From a bacterium MnTg04 (GTDB taxonomy: Bacteria > Pseudomonadota > Gammaproteobacteria > Steroidobacterales > MnTg04): a DNA stretch of 13,423 nt. The notes below the pieces were generated by a model. It was not told the origin of the DNA and ran no database searches. It saw nothing but the letters and a program-made list of their open reading frames with translations. Positions 1-7,251 of the stretch are shown here, one piece after another. Location of the stretch: the NCBI GenBank assembly GCA_008975185.1, contig BFAU01000170.1:1-13423 (forward strand), written 5' to 3'. The translations under genes were made by a program, and so were the position numbers. How positions within the stretch are numbered: the first letter of the stretch is position 1; every line of letters begins with the position of its first letter.

Positions 1-2400
1 CTCGGCCTTTTTGTCCGCGGCCGCGTGACCGTCTGTCGTGGATTCTTTTTTGACCGCCGGCTGTCGCGCAGAGGACTCTGCCGCCGCTTCCGTGCCGGTG
101 GATTGTTTCCTGGCAGGTGGCTTGGGGTCGGCTTTGGGCGCGCCTGCCTGATCCGTGCCGGCTAGCGGCATTGGCTTCGGGCTCTCGTGCTTTGCCAGCG
201 GCTGGGTACTCGTGAAATCGCCCGCCTGGCTGGCAGCCTGCGCGGCGTCAGGCGTAGCAGCGGCCGGGGAGGATTCCGGTTTTTCAGGTTTGCGGCGTTC
301 AGTCTGGCTTCTGCCGCGGTCTCCGCGCGTTGTCCGTCCGGGTCCTCGTTGTGGCCTGCGTGACTGACTGTCGGTACGCTCTTTGCTGTCTTTTTCGTTC
401 GCCGTTGCTGCCTTTGCCGTCGTCGCCTGACTATCCTGCGAGCCCCGACCACGGCGGCCACGCCGACGTGACGGTTTTTTGGGCCGGCTTTTGTCGTCCG
501 CTTTTTCCGCGGTGCCCGCCGTTCTTTGGCGATCGCTTTTTGCGGATGTCCTGCCGCCGGCCGACTGCCGATTGTCGCGCCGCGCCGCGCCGGACTGGCT
601 CCTTCCGCGAGTACCGCCGGTGCGTCCGCCCGTCGGTTTCTTCCGGCTGCTGGATCGTCTCTTGCCGCCGGCGTGCCTGGGTTTGCTCTTTTCGCCCAGA
701 CCCAGCAGCCCGAGCAGGCTGGCCAACAATCCGGGTCCCTTCTTCCGGGCCCGAGTGGATTTTTTGCGCGCCGTCGCGGCCGGGAGTTTGGTGTCCGGAA
801 CGATACTGGCGACCGCCGGCTGTGCGGCCAGTTCCTTTTCGCCGGTAATCAGGTCCAGCGTGGCGCTGTCATCCGTTGTCGTTGCCATCTCGTAGGACAG
901 CCCGTTGTTTTCCGGTTGTCCGGATTCGTCGTCGCGGACGCGGCGGATCTCGAAATTCGGTGTTTCCATATCCGCGTTCGGGACGATGATGATCTTTATC
1001 CCGGCACGTTCTTCCAGCTTGGAAACCCACTCGCGTTTTTCATTGAGCAGATAGGTGCCGATGCTGACCGGTACCTGGGCGATAACCTTGGTCGTGTGCT
1101 CCTTGCGGGTTTCTTCGCCGAGCAAACGCAGGATCGCCAGCGACAAGGAATCGACGTCGCGGATCGTGCCGGAGCCGCTGCAACGGGGGCAGACTATCTG
1201 AGTCGACTCGCCGAGAGATGGTCGCAGTCTCTGGCGCGACATTTCCAGCAGGCCGAAGCGGGAAATCCGGCCGATCTGCACCCGTGCACGGTCTTGTTTG
1301 ACGGCTTCTCGCAGCCGCTGCTCGACCTCTCGCTGGTGGCGGTTCTGCGTCATATCGATGAAATCGATCACGATCAGGCCGCCGATGTCCCTGAGCCTGA
1401 ATTGCCTGGCGATCTCGTCGGCAGCTTCGAGGTTGGTATTGTAGGCGGTGGCTTCGATGTCGCCGCCCTTGGTCGCCCGGGCCGAGTTGATATCGATGGA
1501 GATCAGCGCCTCGGTGTGGTCGATGACCACGCTGCCACCGGATGGCAGGATCACCTTGTGTGAGAAGGCGGACTGGATCTGGCTCTCGATCTGGAAGCGG
1601 GTGAACAGCGGCACGGCTTTGTCGTCGTAATGTTTGAGCTTGCCCAGGTTGTTCGGCATGACCCGCTCGACGAACTCCCGCGCCTCGTTAAAGGTTTCTT
1701 CATCGTCAATGAGGATCTCGCCGATGTCGTCTGACAAATGATCGCGCAGCGCGCGGATCACCGCGTTGCTCTCCTGGTAGATCAGGAACGGCGAGGGGCG
1801 CTCGACCGCGGCCCGCTTGATCGCCTCCCAGACCCGCATCAGGTAATCGAGATCCCATCCCAGTTCTTCGTCGCCGCGGCCGACGCCGGCCGTGCGGACG
1901 ATAACGCCCATTCCCGGGTCGATGTTCAGCTCTCGCAGGGAATCGCGGACCAGGTCGCGGTCTTCGCCGGTGATCCGGCGGGACACGCCCCCGGCGCGCG
2001 GGTTATTGGGCATCAGGACGATGAAGCGACCGGCCAGGCTGATAAAGGAGGTCAGCGCCGCACCCTTGGTGCCGCGTTCGATTTTCTCGATCTGAACGAC
2101 GATCTCCTGGCCCTCGCGGAGCACATCCTTGATATTGATGCGCGACCCAGGCTCTGGGTCTTGCACGAAGTATTCGCGCGAAATCTCCTTGAGCGGGAGG
2201 AAGCCATGGCGCTGGGCCCCGTATTCTACAAATGCCGCTTCGAGGCTGGGCTCGATGCGGGTTATTTTTCCTTTGTAGATATTGGCTTTTTTCTGTTCCC
2301 GGCTGGGGACCTCTATATCAAGATCGTATAATTTCTGGCCATCTACCATGGCCATCCGCAACTCTTCCTGCTGAGTCGCATTGATTAGCATTCTTTTCAT
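1..2400 (-). CDS. rne: Ribonuclease E, 3'-truncated by window edge (800 N-terminal residues)
   Basis: Endoribonuclease E, the scaffold of the RNA degradosome; it cleaves single-stranded AU-rich RNA in mRNA decay and in rRNA/tRNA maturation at the inner membrane. The protein begins MKRMLINATQQEELRMAMVD, typical of the family. The S1 domain lies at about residues 35-125. Aspartates sit at residues 303 (SIDINSARAT) and 346 (GGLIVIDFIDM), the E. coli catalytic positions. The Zn-link CPRC has cysteines at 404 and 407, again E. coli numbering. After about residue 530 the protein turns low-complexity: a Leu/Gly-rich amphipathic stretch at 555-570, within a basic context, fits the membrane-targeting helix, and Arg-rich RNA-binding stretches follow from about 641 (SRRRGRRGRG). 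The frame is open to base 1, so the C-terminus is missing. Start is ATG 2398-2400 with AGCAGG upstream. It is divergent from rluC, as in E. coli. Confidence 0.98.
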   Translation of the reverse strand, partial: MKRMLINATQQEELRMAMVDGQKLYDLDIEVPSREQKKANIYKGKITRIEPSLEAAFVEYGAQRHGFLPLKEISREYFVQDPEPGSRINIKDVLREGQEIVVQIEKIERGTKGAALTSFISLAGRFIVLMPNNPRAGGVSRRITGEDRDLVRDSLRELNIDPGMGVIVRTAGVGRGDEELGWDLDYLMRVWEAIKRAAVERPSPFLIYQESNAVIRALRDHLSDDIGEILIDDEETFNEAREFVERVMPNNLGKLKHYDDKAVPLFTRFQIESQIQSAFSHKVILPSGGSVVIDHTEALISIDINSARATKGGDIEATAYNTNLEAADEIARQFRLRDIGGLIVIDFIDMTQNRHQREVEQRLREAVKQDRARVQIGRISRFGLLEMSRQRLRPSLGESTQIVCPRCSGSGTIRDVDSLSLAILRLLGEETRKEHTTKVIAQVPVSIGTYLLNEKREWVSKLEERAGIKIIIVPNADMETPNFEIRRVRDDESGQPENNGLSYEMATTTDDSATLDLITGEKELAAQPAVASIVPDTKLPAATARKKSTRARKKGPGLLASLLGLLGLGEKSKPRHAGGKRRSSSRKKPTGGRTGGTRGRSQSGAARRDNRQSAGGRTSAKSDRQRTAGTAEKADDKSRPKKPSRRRGRRGRGSQDSQATTAKAATANEKDSKERTDSQSRRPQRGPGRTTRGDRGRSQTERRKPEKPESSPAAATPDAAQAASQAGDFTSTQPLAKHESPKPMPLAGTDQAGAPKADPKPPARKQSTGTEAAAESSARQPAVKKESTTDGHAAADKKAE

Positions 2401-2741
2401 GTAAACCTGCTCGCATAGTATTTATTGCCATGCGCCGGCACACCTCGTGTTCGGGAATCCGCTCATCTTTCTGTTGGCTTGCTTGCATAATGTTCAATTC
2501 TGTCGATCCTGATGGATCGGCGCCAATTCATGCTGATTCGAGCCTGGCTTTTTATCGGGACTTCGCCGCCAGATTCGTCTGACCAGGAAGTCCAGTGGAC
2601 CAGGGAGGGTGTTCAGCGACGGCTATCGTTAATCCGGAAAACCGGTTGTTGTGACGTCCGGCACGGAATAATCCACGCCATCATTAAAACCATTGCCACG
2701 GCGTCTGCGGACTTTATCCGCCAGCCCGCCATGTCTGCTGT
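2401..2741 (-). other. Probable rne 5' leader (no gene seen)
   Basis: About 400 bases between the rne start and the rluC start contain no convincing gene. The 78-codon plus-strand frame at 2512-2748 has no family resemblance and no good ribosome site. From the predicted rne promoter this gives a leader of about 335 nt. In E. coli the rne leader is about 360 nt and is the target of autoregulation by RNase E. A similar role here is inference from length and position; I did not derive the fold. Confidence 0.45.
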
Positions 2742-2770
2742 ACTATAGCAACCTGGCTAGGGTTCAGCAA
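2742..2770 (-). promoter_or_regulatory. Candidate sigma70 promoter for rne
   Basis: On the minus strand, TTGCTG (plus 2765-2770) and TATAGT (plus 2742-2747) are separated by 17 bp. The -10 matches 5 of 6 and the -35 matches 3 of 6, including TTG. Transcription would begin near 2735. The -35 is weak, so this is a candidate only. Confidence 0.42.
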
Positions 2771-2802
2771 TCCGTTTTGTTTCAGTTGCGCCGGGTTCCC
2801 CA

Positions 2803-3756
2803 TTGAAAAATAAGCAGTTTTCCAAACATGGCGTACGCCACGTCGAAGTTGACCGGGAAAGCGACGGTCAGCGCATCGACAACTTCCTGCTGCGCGAACT
2901 CAAGGGCATACCGAGGACCCGCATCTATCGCCTGCTGCGCAAAGGAGAAGTCAGGGTCAACGGCGGCCGTGCCAGGCCCAGCCGTCGGGTCGTCGCCGGC
3001 GACAAGGTCAGGATTCCCCCGCTGCGCATCGAGGACCGGCCGGCCCTCGGGGCGGCTCCCGGGCGCTTGGAGCAGCTTCGCCAGCAAGTCATTTTCGAAA
3101 ATGGCGATTTTCTGGTCATCGACAAACCGTCTGGAATGGCGGTCCACGGCGGTAGCGGTATCAGCCTCGGGGTAATCGAGATTTTGCGGCAGGATTCGAA
3201 ATGGGCCGGTCTTGAGCTGGCGCATCGCCTCGACCGGTCGACCAGCGGGTGCCTGGTCCTGGCAAAAAAGAAAAGCGGCCTGCGCTGGATACATGAGCTG
3301 CTTAGGGAAGGGCGGGTCGAAAAACATTACCTGGCGCTGGTTCGCGGCCAGTGGCAACTCGGCAGCAAATGGATCGATGTGCCGTTGCAAACCCGAACCC
3401 GCCGTTCGGGCGAAAGACATGTCACTGTCGATACCGCAGGCAAAAAGGCGCGCACCTATTTCGTTCCGCAGACCTTTTACCGGGAAGCGACGTTAATGTC
3501 CGTAGTCCTGGCTACCGGGCGCACCCACCAGATCCGGGTGCATGCGGCCCATGCCGGCCATCCGGTGGCTGGAGATTCGCGCTACGGCGATAGCGAATTC
3601 GACCAGCGAATGGAGCGAAAAAGGTTGCGGCGCTTGTTCCTGCATGCGCAGGCACTGAGCTTTACGACGCCGAGCGGGGACGAATTGCTGCTCAGTGCGC
3701 CGTTGCCTGCCGATCTGACGCGGGTGCTGGATCGCATGAAACCCAAAACGCGCTGA
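2803..3756 (+). CDS. rluC: 23S rRNA pseudouridine synthase RluC
   Basis: Converts uridines of 23S rRNA (955, 2504 and 2580 in E. coli) to pseudouridine. It has 317 residues against 319 in E. coli. An N-terminal S4 RNA-binding domain (about 20-80, with DGQRIDNFLLRELKG and RKGEVRVNGGR) precedes the RluA-type catalytic domain. The signature HRLDRSTSG places the catalytic aspartate at residue 144, the E. coli position, and GRTHQIRVHAAHAGHP is also present. The only usable start is TTG at 2803: a stop lies upstream at 2758 and no in-frame ATG occurs before residue 112. No clear Shine-Dalgarno is seen, which suggests weak initiation. It is divergent from rne and convergent with the Maf gene, 13 bp apart. 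The substrate uridines are inferred from the family. Confidence 0.96.
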   Translation: MKNKQFSKHGVRHVEVDRESDGQRIDNFLLRELKGIPRTRIYRLLRKGEVRVNGGRARPSRRVVAGDKVRIPPLRIEDRPALGAAPGRLEQLRQQVIFENGDFLVIDKPSGMAVHGGSGISLGVIEILRQDSKWAGLELAHRLDRSTSGCLVLAKKKSGLRWIHELLREGRVEKHYLALVRGQWQLGSKWIDVPLQTRTRRSGERHVTVDTAGKKARTYFVPQTFYREATLMSVVLATGRTHQIRVHAAHAGHPVAGDSRYGDSEFDQRMERKRLRRLFLHAQALSFTTPSGDELLLSAPLPADLTRVLDRMKPKTR

Positions 3757-3769
3757 TCGCCGCGCACGT

Positions 3770-4387
3770 TCAGGGTATTGCCAGGCCCAGCGAGCGTAAA
3801 GCCTCCGCCAGCCAGATCAGCGGCAGGCCGACCAGGGCCGTCGGGTCCCGGGTCTTGATTTGTTCCACCAGCGCAATACCGAGGCCTTCGGATTTGAAGC
3901 TGCCGGCACAATCCTGGGTTTGCTCACGATCGAGATAATCCTCGATCATGGCATCGTCCAGGCGGCGGAAAAATACCTCGGTCGTATCCAGATGCACCAG
4001 GCACTCCCCGCCGAGCGGGGGGATGACGTGTACGGCGGTGGTGAAATCCATGGTTTGCCCGGATGCCGAGCGAAGCTGGGCGCTTGCCGCGGGCCGGTCG
4101 GCTGGCTTGCCGACGATCAGGCCGCCCACGGTGGCGACCTGGTCCGAGCCGATAACGATGGCGTCCGGGTGGCGTTCGGCCACGGCCTCGGCTTTCAATT
4201 GCGCAAGCCTGGCCGCCATTTGCGCGGGGGATTCGCCGGGCTGACGGCTTTCATCGATATCGGCGGCGACGCAGCGAAACTCAAGCGCCAGCCTTGCCAG
4301 CAATTGCCGGCGATAGCGGGAGCCAGAGGCCAGTATCAGGTCAGTCGAGGTGGTTTCGCTTTGCATGTAGAGATCTTTGCTGTGCAT
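3770..4387 (-). CDS. yceF: Maf/YceF-type nucleotide pyrophosphatase (probable m7GTP pyrophosphatase)
   Basis: Maf-family house-cleaning enzyme that hydrolyses non-canonical nucleoside triphosphates to monophosphates; the YceF branch prefers 7-methyl-GTP. Motifs seen: LILASGSRYRR (17-27), IGSDQV with the expected general-base Asp at 82, GSFKSEG (162-168), and DPTALVGLPL near the C-terminus. The rne-rluC-yceF order and orientation match E. coli, which supports the YceF branch over YhdE. Length is 205 residues from ATG 4385-4387. An internal ATG at 4364-4366 gives 198 residues, closer to the E. coli protein (about 194). Neither start has a strong ribosome site, so the first seven residues are uncertain. 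Substrate specificity is inferred. Confidence 0.93.
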   Translation of the reverse strand: MHSKDLYMQSETTSTDLILASGSRYRRQLLARLALEFRCVAADIDESRQPGESPAQMAARLAQLKAEAVAERHPDAIVIGSDQVATVGGLIVGKPADRPAASAQLRSASGQTMDFTTAVHVIPPLGGECLVHLDTTEVFFRRLDDAMIEDYLDREQTQDCAGSFKSEGLGIALVEQIKTRDPTALVGLPLIWLAEALRSLGLAIP

Positions 4388-4428
4388 CCAGGCTATCGGG
4401 AAACATATCAGATGTGGCGGAATCAGTT

Positions 4429-4457
4429 TTGACTCTTATTTTCTCGCATTTTATAAT
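4429..4457 (+). promoter_or_regulatory. Strong sigma70 promoter of the rpmF-plsX-fabH operon
   Basis: TTGACT (4429-4434) and a consensus TATAAT (4452-4457) are separated by exactly 17 bp, matching the sigma70 consensus at 11 of 12 positions. Transcription should start near 4464, giving a leader of about 77 nt before rpmF. It lies in the 154-bp gap divergent from yceF. Confidence 0.88.
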
Positions 4458-4541
4458 TGATCGGATATGCCGGCCGTGTTGCCAGATATATTGGGCGCCA
4501 CGCTCGCGGCGGACAAAAAACCACAAAATCAGGAGATTTCC

Positions 4542-4736
4542 ATGGCTGTACAAAAAAGCCGCAGAACGCCGTCTACCCGTGGCATGCGTCGTGGGCACGA
4601 CAAACTGAAAAAGCCGACGCTTGCCATCGACAAGACCACTGGCGAGACTCATCGTCGGCACCACATCAGCGCCGACGGGTTTTACCGTGGAGAGCGTGTG
4701 GTTGAAATGAAAGTCGAAGCGGAAGAGCAGGAATAG
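4542..4736 (+). CDS. rpmF: 50S ribosomal protein L32
   Basis: Structural protein of the large ribosomal subunit. It has 64 residues, with the family signature MAVQKSRRTPSTRGMRRGHD at the start and HRRHHISADGFYRG further on. There are no zinc-ligand cysteines, so it is the Zn-independent (C-minus) type, as in E. coli (57 residues). The C-terminus carries an extra acidic tail (EAEEQE). The start at ATG 4542 is fixed by AGGAG at 4531-4535, six bases upstream; the frame stays open upstream to 4467, but that extension is not L32-like. It is the first gene after the strong promoter, 72 bp before plsX. In E. coli it is preceded by yceD (DUF177), which is absent here. Confidence 0.97.
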   Translation: MAVQKSRRTPSTRGMRRGHDKLKKPTLAIDKTTGETHRRHHISADGFYRGERVVEMKVEAEEQE

Positions 4737-4808
4737 CTTTTCCACCTGGCGGTTCTGCGAGCGGCCAATCGTGATTTCAGATTCCCCAACCCCTGGCGTA
4801 CGCGGCGC

Positions 4809-5822
4809 ATGACGCGGTCAATCTGCATTGCCATCGATACGATGAGCGGAGATCAAGGCGCGCAGGTTTGTGTGCCCGCGGCGCTCGACCAACTGCAAAC
4901 CGACCCGGAACTCAAGCTGATCCTGGTTGGGCAGGAGAATGTGCTGCGGCCATACCTGGAAAATATCCCGGCGGCACTTGCAGGCCGCGTCAGTTTCCAG
5001 GGGGCGAGCCAGCTGGTCACCATGGACGAGGATCCAAGGACCGCGTTGCGCAAAAAGAAAGACTCGTCGATGCGGGTGGCGATCAACCTGGTCCGTGACG
5101 GGCTTGCCGATGCCTGTGTCAGCGCGGGTAATACCGGTGCATTGATGGCGACTGCGAGGTTCGTTCTGCGCACTCTGCCGGGTATCGATCGGCCGGCTAT
5201 CATCGCGACGATGCCGGCGATCGGCGGTCACACCCATATGCTCGATCTGGGCGCCAACTCGCATTGTACCGCCATGCAGTTGTTTCAATTCGGTGTCATG
5301 GGCTCGGTCGTCTCCGCGGATTTCCACGAACTGGAAGCGCCCCGGGTCGGACTGTTGAATATCGGCGTCGAGGCGATCAAGGGTACCGAGATTGTCCGCG
5401 AAGCCGGACGGATGCTGAGCAGAAGCAATCTCAATTATGTCGGTTTTGTCGAGGCAAACGATATTTTTACGGGCCAGGTGGATGTCGTGGTCAGTGACGG
5501 ATTTGCCGGCAATGTTGCGCTGAAAACGCTGGAAGGCGCTGCGCGGATGATTTCCTCGTACATGCGGGCGGAATTTACCCGCACCCTGTTCAGCCGTATC
5601 CAGGGATTGGTTGCGTTACCGGTATTAAAAGCTTTTCGCAAAAAAATGGACCCGCGCCGTTATAATGGCGCCAGCCTGGTTGGTCTGAACGGCATTGTCG
5701 TCAAGAGTCACGGCGGTGCCGACAGAATAGCTTTTGGCATTGCGATCCAGACCGCCCTCGTGGAGTGCCAGCAGGGCGTTCCGACGCAAATCAGCAACCT
5801 TTTGGAGCAGCAGGCAATCTGA
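4809..5822 (+). CDS. plsX: Phosphate acyltransferase PlsX
   Basis: Makes acyl-phosphate from acyl-ACP, the acyl donor used by PlsY in the first step of phospholipid synthesis; a peripheral membrane enzyme. Family blocks seen: CVSAGNTGALM (103-113), LDLGAN (145-150), LLNIGVEAIKG (182-192), VSDGFAGNVALKT (228-240), RRYNGASLVGLNGIVVKSHGGAD (as 283-292 and on to 305). It has 337 residues, a little shorter than E. coli PlsX (356) because the C-terminal tail is short. Two family motifs vary: the N-terminal DAMGGDxGP motif reads DTMSGDQGAQ, and NIGEE reads NIGVE. The ATG at 4809 has only a weak ribosome site. The stop directly abuts the fabH ATG, so the two are probably translationally coupled. Confidence 0.96.
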   Translation: MTRSICIAIDTMSGDQGAQVCVPAALDQLQTDPELKLILVGQENVLRPYLENIPAALAGRVSFQGASQLVTMDEDPRTALRKKKDSSMRVAINLVRDGLADACVSAGNTGALMATARFVLRTLPGIDRPAIIATMPAIGGHTHMLDLGANSHCTAMQLFQFGVMGSVVSADFHELEAPRVGLLNIGVEAIKGTEIVREAGRMLSRSNLNYVGFVEANDIFTGQVDVVVSDGFAGNVALKTLEGAARMISSYMRAEFTRTLFSRIQGLVALPVLKAFRKKMDPRRYNGASLVGLNGIVVKSHGGADRIAFGIAIQTALVECQQGVPTQISNLLEQQAI

Positions 5823-6788
5823 ATGTACTCAATAATCACAGGCACCGGCCGTTACCTGCCGGAAAGAATTCTGACGAATTTCGATCTGGAGAAAATGGTT
5901 GATACGACCGACGAGTGGATCAGGACGCGTAGCGGTATTGAGCGCAGGCATTTGTCTGCAGAGGGCCAGACGACATCGGACCTTTGTGTAGAGGCGGCGA
6001 AAAACGCCATGGACGCGGCGGGCGTGGGTCCCGACGACATCGATTTTATTACCGTCGGAACGACTACGCCGGACAGAGTCTTTCCGAACACCGGAGTGCT
6101 GGTGCAGGAAAAACTCGGCATCCACGGTTGCGCAGCTTTCAGCGTCGAAGCCGCCTGCACCGGGTTCATCTATGCCCTGAGCATCGCCGACAAATATGTT
6201 CGTGCCGGTGACGCCGGGTGTGCGCTGGTCATCGGCGCCGAACGCCTCAGCGGCATGGTTGACTGGACCGATCGGGATACCTGCGTTTTGTTCGGCGATG
6301 GCGCTGGCGCGGTTATCCTCAAGCCATCCGAGGAACCGGGAATCGTATCGACCCATCTGCATGCCGATGGCAAGTACAAGGACCTGCTGTACTTTCCATC
6401 CGGAATATCGGACAAATTCGAGCAGTTGAAAGCAGGCAATGATTTCATTCGCATGAAAGGCAACGAGGTTTTCAAAGTTGCGGTCAGAACCCTGGGAAGA
6501 ATCGTCGAGGAAACCCTGGCAAAGAATCAGCTGGAAAAGTCGGATATCGACTGGCTGATCCCGCATCAGGCGAATATGAGAATCATCCAGGCCACCGCCA
6601 GGAAGCTGGGCATGCCGATGGATCGGGTGATCCAGACGGTCAAGGACCACGGCAATACGTCGGCTGCGTCGGTGCCCATGGCCCTGGATGTCGCGGTCCG
6701 GGATGGCCGTATCCAGCGCGGGGATACTTTGCTGCTGGAAGCATTCGGCGGGGGGTTTACCTGGGGCTCGGCGCTTATAAAATACTAG
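5823..6788 (+). CDS. fabH: Beta-ketoacyl-ACP synthase III (FabH)
   Basis: Condenses acetyl-CoA with malonyl-ACP to start type II fatty-acid synthesis. It has 321 residues with the full thiolase-fold catalytic triad: Cys112 in EAACTGF, His248 in IPHQAN, and Asn278 in DHGNTSA. GDGAGAVIL and the C-terminal FGGGFTWGSALI are also typical. The ATG begins on the base after the plsX stop, with AGG eight bases upstream inside plsX. In E. coli fabD, fabG and acpP follow; here the next feature is an unrelated minus-strand small gene, so the fab cluster is split. I saw no convincing terminator after the stop. A short GCCGC-GTCG-GCGGC hairpin at about 6791-6804 has no T-tract. Confidence 0.97.
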   Translation: MYSIITGTGRYLPERILTNFDLEKMVDTTDEWIRTRSGIERRHLSAEGQTTSDLCVEAAKNAMDAAGVGPDDIDFITVGTTTPDRVFPNTGVLVQEKLGIHGCAAFSVEAACTGFIYALSIADKYVRAGDAGCALVIGAERLSGMVDWTDRDTCVLFGDGAGAVILKPSEEPGIVSTHLHADGKYKDLLYFPSGISDKFEQLKAGNDFIRMKGNEVFKVAVRTLGRIVEETLAKNQLEKSDIDWLIPHQANMRIIQATARKLGMPMDRVIQTVKDHGNTSAASVPMALDVAVRDGRIQRGDTLLLEAFGGGFTWGSALIKY

Positions 6789-6839
6789 GCTGCCGCGTCG
6801 GCGGCTGTGCCGCAGAAAATATTCCTGTGCAGGCCCCGG

Positions 6840-7025
6840 CTAACAGCCCTGTCTTACTCGTTTCTGCCAGACCTCGTACGGGTCCCAGCCCGGAGTCGAA
6901 TCCCGCTCTTCATTGACCGGCAAACCGCCGTGACGTACCTGTTGTTGCCAGAGTGTGTAGGTATCCCAATGAAACTGTCCTGTCGCCGAGACAGTGTCTT
7001 TCTGCTTAATGGTCTTCGTCTGCAT
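6840..7025 (-). CDS. Small protein with two W-D-x-Y-x-x-W-Q-x-x-V-R-x-G repeats, function unknown
   Basis: A 61-residue protein I do not recognise. Its striking feature is an internal duplication: WDTYTLWQQQVRHG (about residues 20-33) and WDPYEVWQKRVRQG (about 47-60), identical at W, D, Y, W, Q, V, R and G and separated by about 13 polar residues (LPVNEERDSTPG). Conservation of the tryptophans, tyrosine and the VRxG ending indicates selection on protein sequence. There is no signal peptide or membrane segment; a small soluble, possibly alpha-helical binding protein is plausible but unproven. The start ATG 7023-7025 has GAGGG about 10 bases upstream. It converges on fabH and lies downstream of two CRP-type sites. 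Codon usage alone does not decide it; the repeat is the main support. Confidence 0.62.
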   Translation of the reverse strand: MQTKTIKQKDTVSATGQFHWDTYTLWQQQVRHGGLPVNEERDSTPGWDPYEVWQKRVRQGC

Positions 7026-7056
7026 CTATTGAAAGCCCTCGAGGACTCTTTGTTTT

Positions 7057-7072
7057 TGTGACGGGGTTCACA
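7057..7072 (-). promoter_or_regulatory. CRP-family binding site, proximal (TGTGA-N6-TCACA)
   Basis: A perfect TGTGA-CGGGGT-TCACA on the plus strand matches the CRP/Vfr/Clp core consensus at all ten specific positions. Its centre lies about 40 bp upstream of the small-protein ATG. It is 40 bp centre to centre from the second site, close to four helical turns. Confidence 0.66.
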
Positions 7073-7096
7073 GTATCCGCTTCAGCATTTTTCGAG

Positions 7097-7112
7097 TGTG
7101 AACTGGTTCACA
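7097..7112 (-). promoter_or_regulatory. CRP-family binding site, distal (TGTGA-N6-TCACA)
   Basis: TGTGA-ACTGGT-TCACA, again perfect at the core. The dyad extends to AGTGTGAAC-TG-GTTCACACT (7095-7114), nine paired bases per arm. On the minus strand a weak -10 (GATACT, plus 7072-7077) is placed so that this site would sit near -40, the class II activator position, for the small gene at 6840-7025. Confidence 0.7.
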
Positions 7113-7251
7113 CTTTCGAGGGTTACCGTGGTCCCGTACAATTGCGGCTATCCAAAGAATAGCACCGAAAACCACTAAAATGGCTGTAATTGACAATATC
7201 CTTGCGTACGCCCTTGCGATGGTGGCGGATCGAACATAATCCGGTCTGCAA

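Noticed and set aside
526..1563. 345-codon plus-strand frame opposite rne
   Set aside because: It is the complement of the RNase E frame, whose catalytic residues and domains are intact; long antisense frames are common in GC-rich genes.
2512..2748. 78-codon plus-strand frame in the rne-rluC gap
   Set aside because: No recognisable family, no clear ribosome site, and it lies antisense to the expected rne leader next to the candidate rne promoter.
6885..6910. GGAGTCGAATCCCG resembling a tRNA T-arm
   Set aside because: No acceptor, D or anticodon arms pair around it, and it lies within the small duplicated-motif gene on the other strand.
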